Assembly (NCBI GenBank): GCA_965249615.1
Contig: CBDFMI010000004.1
Span: 186,001-250,000, forward strand
Direction: 5' to 3'
Length of the DNA stretch: 64,000 bases
Origin: G963555815 sp965249615 [NCBI: bacterium]
GTDB taxonomy: Bacteria; UBA8248; JACPRG01
How positions within the stretch are numbered: the stretch's first letter is position 1; each line of letters begins with the position of its first letter. A program made the position numbers and the translations under genes. Under the pieces are notes generated by a model that worked only from the letters and a program-made list of their open reading frames with translations, did no database searches and had not been told where the DNA came from. Below, piece by piece: positions 55,251 through 63,224 of the stretch.

Positions 55251-57122
55251 GTGATTGTCAGACGATACAAGGACGACAAAGAGAAACAGAAAATCATCGC
55301 CAATACGGCCCAGGAGTACAAAAAAGAGTGTGGCTTCTTCGTGACGGACCGCATCCGTACGAATGTGATGTACGGGCTGACCGACTCGAAACGTGTTTCT
55401 GCCAAAGAATTCGCCCCTTTGATTAAGGACGACGATCGTGTGGTGGGCATCTCCCATAAAGGGCAATCCGTGGCCTACCCCTACTTCATCACAGATTACT
55501 ACCACTATATGAACGATGTGATCGGAGGGGACCCCGTCGTTTTCCAAACCTGAGAGAGGTGCGGGTCTGGCACCTCGTTCAGCGGTCTGCTGAACAATAA
55601 AAGATTTAATTGGGACCTATCCGGACTTCTCCTGGCCCAGCAGGGAGGGTGGGACTCAGAAACTGAAAGTTCCTGGTGGAGCATTGACGGCCTTGCCTAT
55701 GACGGCCCTCTGAAGGGCACGATGCTGGATTACCTCGCCTACGTCCACTGCACTTGGGCGGAGTGGCTGGAGCTCCATCCTGACACCGAGGTCATGGCCC
55801 TTCCCGACGATCCGAAGCATAAAGATCCTCGAGGCGGTCACGCCTCCGAAGAGTACTGGGAGCGGCCGGGGATTGACAAGTTCATGATCGCGGGACTTGT
55901 GTCCGGTGAATTAGACCGCCAGCTTCCAGAGAACGTCACGTGCATAGGGGTAAACCTCCCTCAGGGTGTCAAGGCATATCCGGTCAGAGACACTAAGCTT
56001 GAGGGGGGCCTCACCCATGACAAGCTAGGCGATGTGCCCTTGCTCCTCATCTCTGGGCCTGCGCCGGACAGCTACTTTACAGGGGTTTTCGACCGAAGGG
56101 TCGAGGGCAAGGTGCTAGAGTTCAAGCCCCAGAAGGGGACTGGGGTGGTCTGGAACATGGTGGACAATGAGACGGGGACCGTGTGGAACCCCGAAGGGCT
56201 TGGGATTGACGGGAAGCTCAAGGGCAAGCAGCTCACTCCGGTCCACTACGGTTTCTGTCGATGGCACTCGTGGATCTACACCCACCCCACAACCGAGATC
56301 TACAAGACCAAGCGGACAGAGGCCCCGGAAATCGAAGAGGGCGTCTTCGCGCAGCTCCTGAAAGGGCTTCGCGATGCGAAGCACAAGGTGACGGTCAAGC
56401 GCGAGATGATCAACGACGCGCGTCCCCTTCAGACCGACCGGGGGCTGATCCTGGACATCAACGGCGACCGCTTCCTGCTTCACCACTTCACCAATGAGAC
56501 GGCTTGCCGAGACTACTCCGTCCTCACGCCCCATATACTCCGTGCCGGGTGGTACATTCTCCAATCTGACCCCCCGGATCAGTTCACCGATATCGCCACG
56601 AACGTCACGAGGCTCCCGGCCGAGGAGATCAAGTGGTCGAAGCTCCTCGAGGACGAAAAGTTCGTCCAGGCCTTCCAAGGTGCCGCTCCCAAGGAGACGG
56701 GGCCGGACTACCCCGGATTCAGCGATCTCGTCGGGGCTATCAACCAGGCCGGGTACGACTTCTTCCCCGGGGCTCCTGAGCTCCACTTTGAGATCCCGTA
56801 CCTGTTGCCCTGGGGGACCTATATTGGCCTGCGCCCCGGGGAGGAAAACTTTTATTTGGCCACCATTAATGCTTCGGACCACTTTGAAGTCCACCGGTGG
56901 AAGACAGAAGAGGGGGCGGAAGAGTACAAGAAATACGCCAAGCACGCCTTCCGTGTCGGACGCTATGTCTTCCAACACGTCCCCTTGGCCGCCTACCAAA
57001 TCCAGATGTTCCGGATGGGGGATAAGCCCGACGACAAGGTGATGTGGTCGGATTTTCTGGAGGACGAGGAGTTCATAAACATCGTCCGCTCCGTCGTCGA
57101 GGGTGCACCAGCTAAGGCTTGA
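55251..57122 (+). CDS. Tandem DUF3179 protein with in-frame UGA (Sec101, UxxC): predicted selenoprotein
   Basis: The frame from GTG 55251 (GAGGAGG 7 bases upstream) runs to 57122 with one interruption, UGA at 55551. Read through, it gives 623 residues. Residues ~60-170 are DUF3179: VVGISHKGQSVAYP, GGDPVVFQT-U-ERCGSG where the family usually has TYCPxCGS, then ETESSWWS, GPLKG and HPDTEV. A second DUF3179 copy (~190-310: GVKAYPVRD, GDVPLLLISGPAPDS, FDRRVEGKVLEF, KGKQLTPV, HPTTEIY) has lost both cysteines. The last ~250 residues hold two repeats ending WSKLLEDEKFV and WSDFLEDEEFI. There is no signal peptide. Function unknown; UxxC suggests selenol redox catalysis. A bSECIS hairpin follows the UGA. 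Confidence 0.85.
55554..55577 (+). promoter_or_regulatory. bSECIS element of the DUF3179 selenoprotein gene
   Basis: Two bases after the UGA a perfect 7-bp stem GAGGTGC/GCACCTC (55556-55562 with 55570-55576) closes the loop GGGTCTG, which contains the GGUC seen in the E. coli fdhF SECIS loop. The element overlaps codons for the CxxC-region residues. Confidence 0.82.
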
Positions 57123-57196
57123 TGACGAGGAGGGTTTCACGAAGGACGTGATTCGCTCCGTTGTGAAGGAGTGAAAAAAGACGAGATTTCTCTTCT

Positions 57197-57242
57197 GAGG
57201 GTCTTCGGCCGCGGAGGTTATTTTCGGCGGCTGGAGACCCTC
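57197..57242 (+). other. Long imperfect hairpin between the two selenoprotein genes
   Basis: GAGGGTCT at 57197 and AGACCCTC at 57235 are exact inverted arms; an inner CGGCCGC/GCGGCTG pairing extends them. No T-tract follows, so it may be an attenuating or stabilising structure rather than a terminator. The 235-base gap otherwise holds a short remnant at 57123-57175. Confidence 0.45.
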
Positions 57243-57357
57243 AAGTGTTTCAGGGGCCGGATGGCCGGGGCCTGCGAGGCGAGCGACCCCGGCGTCGGCG
57301 CGGTCGACGTGACGGGATAGGCGTCAGGATGCGCGGGACCATCTAGGGAGAAAAGAA

Positions 57358-58005
57358 ATGGCCTGGATCAAGACCATTGACGAGTCTGAGGCCACTGGCG
57401 AGCTCAAGGTGCATTATGACAGGGCGCGCAAGACCCGGGGGTTTGTGCCGAACATTCAGAAGATCAACAGTCTTAAGCCTGAGCTCTTGAGCCGGTACTA
57501 CCATTTCTCCCGCGCGGTAACCTTCGGAGGCAGCAGCCTGGGGCGAAAGCGGGAGGAGATGATAGCGGTCACCGTCTCAGCGCTTATCAAATGCAAGTAT
57601 TGAACGGTCTCTCACGCGGAGGTCCTCCGCAAAGTCATCTGGAACGACGCCAGGCTGGCGGCCAAGGCCAGCGGCGCAAAGGAGGGAATCAGTCAAAGCG
57701 ACGCCAATCAGCTGGCCGTGGCGCTCAAGGAGGATTATCGGAATGCGGGCCTTGACCCTGCGGACGTCGCCATGCTGGAGTACGCAGAGAAGATCACCCG
57801 CCATCCCACCGACGTTACAGAAGCGGACATAAAAAACCTGCGAACCCATGGATTCAACGATCAGCAGATCCTGGAGATCGCGGCGGTGACGTCCCTCTTC
57901 AATTACCTGACTCGGATGGCCAACGCCCTGGGGGTGGAGACGGACAAGGAAGATTTCACCGGTGACCCGCAGATCCTGGCCAAGCTGTCTGAGGGGCTGA
58001 AATAG
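57358..58005 (+). CDS. AhpD-like alkylhydroperoxidase/peroxidase-related selenoprotein (Sec82, CxxU)
   Basis: The frame from ATG 57358 is cut by UGA at 57601 and continues in the same frame to 58005, giving 215 residues. The interruption is in the AhpD active-site signature: ALIKCKY-U-TVSHAE, i.e. C79xxU82xxxH86, where relatives have CxxCxxxH. Sec replaces the second cysteine, the peroxidatic residue in AhpD. C-terminal family blocks HPTDVTEADIKNLRTHGFNDQQILEIAAVTSLFNYLTRMANALG are intact. AGGGAGAAAAG precedes the start. A bSECIS hairpin follows the UGA. It is downstream of the DUF3179 selenoprotein on the same strand and probably reduces peroxides. Confidence 0.92.
57616..57630 (+). promoter_or_regulatory. 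bSECIS element of the AhpD-like selenoprotein gene
   Basis: Twelve bases after the UGA, GCGGA/TCCGC (57616-57620 with 57626-57630) closes loop GGTCC, matching the apical GGUC of bacterial SECIS elements and of the neighbouring gene. Bases G621 and C625 can add a sixth pair. Confidence 0.75.
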
Positions 58006-58103
58006 TTTTGTGTGGGACAGTGTGTGAGTGCCTGGCAGGACGGAAAGGATGGGAATTCCATAAAAGCAGGTCTAATGCCTTTGTTTCATAGACGGCACGC
58101 CCT

Positions 58104-59897
58104 TTACATCGCGCACTCGCCTTCGCCGCGTTCGACCTTGTAAGGTTCCTCCTTCCCCCAGTCCTTGTAGAGGTCCAGGGCGTCCCCTTCCGGGGGCTCC
58201 AGCACCTTGGAGATGCCTTTGAGAACCTCTTCAAACCCTTTTGGCCCTACGCGGTCAACAAAATCGTTGAAGGCCTCATCTGGATTCCGGTTCTCCTGAT
58301 AATAGACGAGTATCTTCCGGAGGGCTTCGGGCGTGCGCTTAGCCGGCACACGAGAGCGAATTCGCTTGCCGATTCGCGCGGCCCCATCCGCATAGGAACC
58401 GCCCAGGAAGACCTCGTATGCGGGCACCTGATGACCGTTGCCGGCGCCCTTAACGGCCGCCCCGTGGAAGCCGATGTTGGCCAGATGGTGCTGGCCGCAG
58501 CTGTTGGGGCATCCGCTCATCTTGACGTGGAGGTCTTTGACGAACGGGTCCTTGGTGATCTCATCCTCCAGGAGCGAGTCCCGCAGCGCATGGGCGAGTC
58601 CCATGGAGGAGGTGATCCCCAACTTGCAGCTGTCGGTGCCGGGGCAGGAGGTGACGTCGGTGATGGTATGGACCTCGGTCTCGGCCAGGCCGATGTCCTC
58701 CAACTCCCTCCAGAGGGGGTAGAGTGTCTCCTCGCGCACCCACCTGAAGATGAGGTTTTGTTGATGGGTGGTGCGGGCTCGGCCCCCAGCATACTCCCTG
58801 GCGATCCGGGCCAGGGCGAAGAACTGTTCCGTCCGAATGTCCCCGAGGGGGGCCTTCACAAAGACGGCGTGATAGCCCTTTTGCCTTTGGGGCAGGACGT
58901 TGGTGTCCCGCCAGTGGTCAAAGGCCCGGTTGTCCCCGTCGGACTGTTCGATATGGGTGGGGACGCCGGGAGCGCTGGCGGACTCGTCCTCCAGAAAGAG
59001 ATAGGACTCCGGGTCGATGGTCTCCTGGGCCCAGGGTTGCCGCAGTTCTTCGTCTGTCATTTCCCGGAAGGTGTCGATCCCGATGCGGTCGATGAGGAAT
59101 TTAATTCGGGCCTTCATCTTGTTCTTTCGGAGCTCGTCCGAGCGGTGGAAAATGCGGATCACTGCCTCGCTGACCCGTAGGTAGTCGGAGATCGGAACGA
59201 AGTCGTAGAGCGTATAGGCAACCCTCGGGAGGATGGCGAGACCGCCCCCGGTGACGATCCGAAAACCCCTGGACTGCTGACCGTTTTCATTTCGGGTCTG
59301 CGCCAGAAATCCCAGATCGTGGATCCCGGTGATGGCGCAGTCGGTGGGGCAGCCAGAGAAGGCCACCTTGAACTTTCTCGGCATGTCCTGCGTAAAGGGG
59401 TGCCGGAGGAAGTAGCGGGCGAAGGCCCCGACGTATGGCGTCACGTCGAAGATCTCGCCTTCGCAGACCCCGGCCATGGGGCAGCTCGTGACGTTGCGGA
59501 CAGTGTTCCCGCAGGCCTCCCGGGTGCTGAGCCCCGCCTCCCCGATAATGCGCATGACTTCGGGCGTGTCTTTAAGCGGGATGAAGTGGAGCTGGATATT
59601 TTCGCGGGTGGTGATGTGCCCCTTCCCAAGGGGGACATAGTCTCTGACGACGCGTCCCAGGGCCTCCAGCTGCTCCGCCGTCAAACCCCCAAAAGGGATC
59701 TTGATCCGGCACATCTGGACGTCGGCCTGCCTTTGGCCGTAGATCCCTTGGCAGAGTCGAAAGGCGGTGAACTTCCCCGGGTCCCACTCCCCCCGACGAA
59801 AACGCGTGGCCTCGGTCTCGAAGTCGTCGATCTCTTCGGGAAGGACCGGGAGAACGCCCTTTTGCCCCTCGAAGTTTTTGATGTGCTTGAGTTCCAT
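58104..59897 (-). CDS. Siroheme-dependent sulfite/nitrite reductase
   Basis: The 597-residue enzyme (ATG 59897, MELKHIKNF) reduces sulfite to sulfide or nitrite to ammonia with six electrons. The siroheme/4Fe-4S ligands are TSCPGTDSCKLG and MSGCPNSCGQHH (CX5C, CX3C) in the C-terminal half. The N-terminal half has its own CX5C/CX3C pair (TSCPMAGVC, FSGCPTDCA). Siroheme-binding arginines are in GHITTRENIQLH and RARTTHQQNL. It follows the APS/PAPS reductase by 34 bases, which favours assimilatory sulfite reduction; a nitrite role cannot be excluded. Confidence 0.88.
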   Translation of the reverse strand: MELKHIKNFEGQKGVLPVLPEEIDDFETEATRFRRGEWDPGKFTAFRLCQGIYGQRQADVQMCRIKIPFGGLTAEQLEALGRVVRDYVPLGKGHITTRENIQLHFIPLKDTPEVMRIIGEAGLSTREACGNTVRNVTSCPMAGVCEGEIFDVTPYVGAFARYFLRHPFTQDMPRKFKVAFSGCPTDCAITGIHDLGFLAQTRNENGQQSRGFRIVTGGGLAILPRVAYTLYDFVPISDYLRVSEAVIRIFHRSDELRKNKMKARIKFLIDRIGIDTFREMTDEELRQPWAQETIDPESYLFLEDESASAPGVPTHIEQSDGDNRAFDHWRDTNVLPQRQKGYHAVFVKAPLGDIRTEQFFALARIAREYAGGRARTTHQQNLIFRWVREETLYPLWRELEDIGLAETEVHTITDVTSCPGTDSCKLGITSSMGLAHALRDSLLEDEITKDPFVKDLHVKMSGCPNSCGQHHLANIGFHGAAVKGAGNGHQVPAYEVFLGGSYADGAARIGKRIRSRVPAKRTPEALRKILVYYQENRNPDEAFNDFVDRVGPKGFEEVLKGISKVLEPPEGDALDLYKDWGKEEPYKVERGEGECAM

Positions 59898-59931
59898 CCC
59901 CAAGTCTTCCTTTTGGAAACGGCTATTCAGC

Positions 59932-60636
59932 TTATCTGTGAAGTCCGCATTCGGTCTTCACAAACCCGCGCCAGCGGCCTGCACGACCGTCCTCTCCGAA
60001 CTTGACAGGCGAGGTGCAGTGGGTGCATCCGATGCTGGGATAGTCCTGGTCGTGGAGGGGATTGTAGGGGACGTCATGGGCCTGGACATAGTCCCACACT
60101 TCCTCTGAGCTCCATCGGGCCAGGGGGTTCACCTTGACGAGATCGAACTTTTGGTCCCACTCCACGATCCCGATATTGGCCCGACTTGGGGCCTGGTCGC
60201 GACGGATCCCGGTAATCCAGGCTTCGAGGCCGGAGAGGGCCTGCCGAAGGGGCAGGACCTTTCTCAAGTGGCAGCAGCGGTCCGGGTCGTGCCTGTAAAG
60301 CTCGGGTCCATGTTCGATGGCTTGAGCCTCGGGCGAGAGCGAGGAGCGATAGGCCACTGGCCGGACGCCGTATTTCTCCATGATCCGGTCCCGGAGTTCG
60401 TAGGTCTCAGGGAACAGAAATTCGGTGTCCAGGTAAAACACCCTGAGGTCAGGCTCGATCTGAACGGCCATATCCACCAGGGCCATCCCCTCGGCCCCAA
60501 AACCGGTGGCCAGGGCGATCTGGGGGTGAAACTCCCTCAGGGCCCAAGCCAGTACGGCCTGAGGACCCTTTTCTTCGAATTCACGCCCTAACTCTGCGAC
60601 CAACTCCGGCGATAGCTTTTCACTCGTGTGATTCAT
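59932..60636 (-). CDS. cysH: Phosphoadenylyl/adenylyl-sulfate reductase, 4Fe-4S type
   Basis: The 234-residue enzyme reduces APS (or PAPS) to sulfite with thioredoxin. It has the PP-loop-like start LATGFGAEGMALVDMA, FYLDTEFLFPETYELRD and the two cysteine pairs DRCCHLRKV and GCTHCTSPV that bind 4Fe-4S in APS reductases, plus the catalytic C-terminal ECGLH. ATG 60636 gives the expected length; in-frame sequence upstream to 60699 looks like leader. It is co-transcribed with the siroheme reductase and preceded by the conserved leader at 60763-60888. Confidence 0.92.
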   Translation of the reverse strand: MNHTSEKLSPELVAELGREFEEKGPQAVLAWALREFHPQIALATGFGAEGMALVDMAVQIEPDLRVFYLDTEFLFPETYELRDRIMEKYGVRPVAYRSSLSPEAQAIEHGPELYRHDPDRCCHLRKVLPLRQALSGLEAWITGIRRDQAPSRANIGIVEWDQKFDLVKVNPLARWSSEEVWDYVQAHDVPYNPLHDQDYPSIGCTHCTSPVKFGEDGRAGRWRGFVKTECGLHR

Positions 60637-60762
60637 GGATGGCCTTGCAAAGCTGGGTGCTACCGTAAATGACGATTGAGTTTTGAGGTTTTGTCTCATC
60701 CGGATTTTTCAAACACTCCGCGAAGGACTCCCCCTGTATACGAAGACACAGGGAAAAGTCAG

Positions 60763-60888
60763 TTAACTATTTGTTTTTAAAGGAAAAGACGAACGAGATG
60801 GTCCTTTTCAGGACCTACTACAGATACAGCCTAGGTGTCCGTGAAGAGACGAATCGTGGGGGGAACCCCCGTAACTGAGGGGCAAATC
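60763..60888 (-). promoter_or_regulatory. Conserved structured leader, copy 1 (candidate riboswitch or attenuator)
   Basis: This 126-nt segment is roughly 87 percent identical by eye to 61854-61979 and sits in the 5' leader of cysH. Conserved structures on the transcribed strand are GGGGGTTCCCCCC and GGTCCT-GAAA-AGGACC; the segment CACGATTC to GGCTGTATCTGTAG between them is almost invariant. It does not match the SAM-I, TPP, cobalamin or T-box consensus as I know them. Confidence 0.65.
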
Positions 60889-60943
60889 CTTCGAATATGC
60901 TGAGCAGATAACCATCATTCCCTTCCTCGGTCTCGAATAACTT

Positions 60944-60972
60944 ACCTTAACTTTGCGGTAAAACCCTGTCAA
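60944..60972 (-). promoter_or_regulatory. Promoter of the cysH-sulfite reductase operon
   Basis: On the minus strand TTGACA (60967-60972) and TAAGGT (60944-60949) are 17 bases apart. The bases around the -35 box (TTTTTTTGCTTGACAGGGTT) are the same as in the promoter at 62034-62062. Confidence 0.62.
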
Positions 60973-61035
60973 GCAAAAAAATCAAGCAATTTGCCCCAAA
61001 AAGGGCCGAAAATTCTTTAGGGTATCCCTCATCAC

Positions 61036-61800
61036 TTAGAGGGCCATCCTCAGACCCGAGACCAAGAGGACCCCAGCCAGGATGGCCCGAAGAGCCGTCA
61101 GGGGGACCCTTGAAGCCAGGCGAGCGCCCAAGAGGACGCCCGGGATCGATCCCACGAGGATCTGGCCCACGAGGGTGAAGTCCACGGTTCCCAGGGAGAA
61201 ATGGCCCATTCCAGCCAGTCCGAGAAGCAGGATCGCGTGGGTGATGTCTGTCCCCACGACCTCCCTGGCGTTGAGCGAAGAGCCGACCAGAAGGAGGGCC
61301 ACAATGATTGTCCCCGAGCCCACTGAAGTCACTGTGACGAGGAATCCTACGGCAGCGCCCGTCACGATCAAGGCGCGATTCGAGAGGAGAAGATCCTTCT
61401 TGCGCTTGATAAAGTCCGGGGCCTTCCTGCCAAAAAAGATTAAGACGGCGACCAGGATAAGCGCAAAGCCCAGGGCGTGGCGGACGATCTCGTCCACTAG
61501 GGCTCCGTTATTTCCCTTGAGGAAGGCGAGAAAGAGTATCCCGACCGCCGCTCCCGGCAGGCTCCCCACCGCGAGCCGCTTCACCATGTCAAGATTGACG
61601 TTCGCCTGGCGATAGTGTTGGACCGCCCCAAAGACCTTCGTCACAAACCCGTACACGAGGTCTGTCCCCACAGCCACGACGGGGCGCACGCCCATCAGGA
61701 TCAAAAGGGGCGTCATCAGGGCGCCGCCCCCCATTCCTGTGAGCCCCACTAATATCCCAGTGCCGAAGCCCGCGAGGGCGATATAAAGGTCAAACTCCAT
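61036..61800 (-). CDS. TSUP family (TauE/SafE) sulfite or sulfur-anion transporter
   Basis: The 254-residue polytopic protein has two homologous halves: GFGTGILVGLTGMGGGALMTPLLILMGVRP and VGFLVTVTSVGSGTIIVALL, the repeat signature of TSUP transporters, with about eight helices. These move sulfite, sulfoacetate, sulfate or related anions. I start at ATG 61800 rather than the in-frame codon at 61833. It lies directly upstream of the cysH operon in the same direction and has the same promoter and leader, so sulfate or sulfite uptake for assimilation is the likely role. Confidence 0.82.
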   Translation of the reverse strand: MEFDLYIALAGFGTGILVGLTGMGGGALMTPLLILMGVRPVVAVGTDLVYGFVTKVFGAVQHYRQANVNLDMVKRLAVGSLPGAAVGILFLAFLKGNNGALVDEIVRHALGFALILVAVLIFFGRKAPDFIKRKKDLLLSNRALIVTGAAVGFLVTVTSVGSGTIIVALLLVGSSLNAREVVGTDITHAILLLGLAGMGHFSLGTVDFTLVGQILVGSIPGVLLGARLASRVPLTALRAILAGVLLVSGLRMAL

Positions 61801-61853
61801 CCAAATACTCCACGAAGAAATTTCGCCGCACAAAAAAGTAGCGGGAAATTCAA

Positions 61854-61979
61854 TTAACTATTTGTTTTTAAAGGGTAAAACGAACGAAGTGGTCCTTTTC
61901 AGGACCCGCTACAGATACAGCCCAGGTGTCCGTAAAGAGAGGAATCGTGGGGAGAACCCCCGTAGGTAAGCGGTAAATC
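61854..61979 (-). promoter_or_regulatory. Conserved structured leader, copy 2 (candidate riboswitch or attenuator)
   Basis: Second copy of the 126-nt leader, 54 bases before the TSUP start. The GGTCCT-GAAA-AGGACC hairpin and the ACGGACACCTxGGCTGTATC core are unchanged relative to copy 1. The 3' edge TTTAAAAACAAATAGTTAA is identical in both copies and ends the similarity. Confidence 0.65.
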
Positions 61980-62033
61980 TATTCTGTATCTCAAATCATC
62001 AGTCATGGCTCGTTCCCTTTTGGATTTCTATAC

Positions 62034-62062
62034 ACGATAGACACCCATGGGAACCCTGTCAA
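62034..62062 (-). promoter_or_regulatory. Promoter of the TSUP transporter gene
   Basis: On the minus strand TTGACA (62057-62062) and TATCGT (62034-62039) are separated by 17 bases, upstream of leader copy 2. This implies a ~225-nt 5' untranslated leader. Confidence 0.65.
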
Positions 62063-62125
62063 GCAAAAAAACCAAAGGCTTGCCTGGGAGAGGGGGGTCC
62101 CTCAGCGATACCGGGAGGCTAAAGG

Positions 62126-63109
62126 CTAAGGCGAAGACATGCGCCAGAGGTGGACCGTGCCATCCTCTGAGGCCGAGGCGATGAAGTGGCCGTTAGGCGA
62201 GAAGGCAATCGAGTGGATCCAGCCCCCATGCCCCTCAAAGAGCTTCACTTCCAGCCCGGTGGCCCTATCCCAAACGCGGACCGTCTCGTCCACTGACCCA
62301 GAGGCCAGCTGTTTGCCATCAGGTGAGAAGGCCACGGAGGAGATAAGATTTTCATGCCCGTGAAAAGCCCCCGCGTTCTTCGTAAGCAGTCCCACCTCCT
62401 CTGTGTTGATCATGCGTATAACGGTCACCTGATCGGACGAAGAGGCCAGGAGTTTGCCATCGGGCGAAAACGAGACGGAGAAGATCCGCCATCCATGGTC
62501 CGTCATTTTCCTCATTTCCCGCTTTGACGAGACGTCCCAGATGCGGACGCTGTTGTCAAATGACCCAGAGGCCAGGAGTTTGCCATCGGGTGAAAAGACA
62601 ACAGAACGGACCTGGCGAGTATGTCCTTCGAGACGCGCTATTTCCTCCCCTGAGGACACATCCCAGAGGCGGATGGTCTCGTCCACTGACCCAGAGGCCA
62701 GAAGACGGCCATCAGGTGAGAAGGCGACGGAGTTGACCGGCTTTTCGTGCCCCAGCATTCTCTTTATTTCTTCCCCTGAGGAGACGTCCCAGAGGCGGAT
62801 AGTGTCGTCCCATGACCCTGTGGCCAGGACGCGGCCGTCGGGCGAGAAGGAGACGGCACCGACCATCATTTGATGCCCATCAAATTCTCTCATCTCCTTC
62901 CCTGAGGAGACCTCCCAGAGGCGAACGGTGGCGTCACTGGACCCTGAGGCGATGAGGCGACTGTCAGGCGAAAATGCGACCGCGTGGACCGACCCCTCGT
63001 GCCCACTGAGGATCTGGGCATCTTCATCTCCAGCGAAGGCGAGAGACGCTGCGAGCAGGACAGGAAAAAGGAAAATCAAGGCCTGAAGGGGCCACCAACG
63101 TGTAGGCAT
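62126..63109 (-). CDS. Exported WD40-repeat beta-propeller protein
   Basis: The 327-residue protein has a signal peptide (residues ~8-26, LIFLFPVLLAASLAFA) and seven WD40 repeats, each with a SFSPDGRLLASGS-like strand and RLWDVSSG end, filling the whole mature region. One complete seven-bladed propeller is expected. No enzymatic or kinase domain is attached. Such secreted propellers are protein-interaction scaffolds. Its repeats are similar at DNA level to the next gene, suggesting recent duplication. Confidence 0.85.
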   Translation of the reverse strand: MPTRWWPLQALIFLFPVLLAASLAFAGDEDAQILSGHEGSVHAVAFSPDSRLIASGSSDATVRLWEVSSGKEMREFDGHQMMVGAVSFSPDGRVLATGSWDDTIRLWDVSSGEEIKRMLGHEKPVNSVAFSPDGRLLASGSVDETIRLWDVSSGEEIARLEGHTRQVRSVVFSPDGKLLASGSFDNSVRIWDVSSKREMRKMTDHGWRIFSVSFSPDGKLLASSSDQVTVIRMINTEEVGLLTKNAGAFHGHENLISSVAFSPDGKQLASGSVDETVRVWDRATGLEVKLFEGHGGWIHSIAFSPNGHFIASASEDGTVHLWRMSSP

Positions 63110-63224
63110 TTTAGTCTCCCCTGATTTCCATATCAGAAGGCTTCCCGCCAGATTCCAGGTTCGAGTGAATCACAGTGCGGATTATAACCCAAGGCCGACC
63201 GTGGGGGCAATCCCGATGGGCTGT

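Noticed and set aside
57601-58005. Separate gene starting at 57718 for the second half of the AhpD-like protein
   Set aside because: It is in the same frame as the first half, the active-site motif spans the UGA, and no ribosome site precedes 57718.
60763-60888. SAM-I, TPP, cobalamin, guanidine-I or T-box element
   Set aside because: None of the core motifs I know for these (for example the SAM-I GATGAAACC type core, TPP CTGAGA, T-box GGGTGGNACCGCG) is present on either strand.
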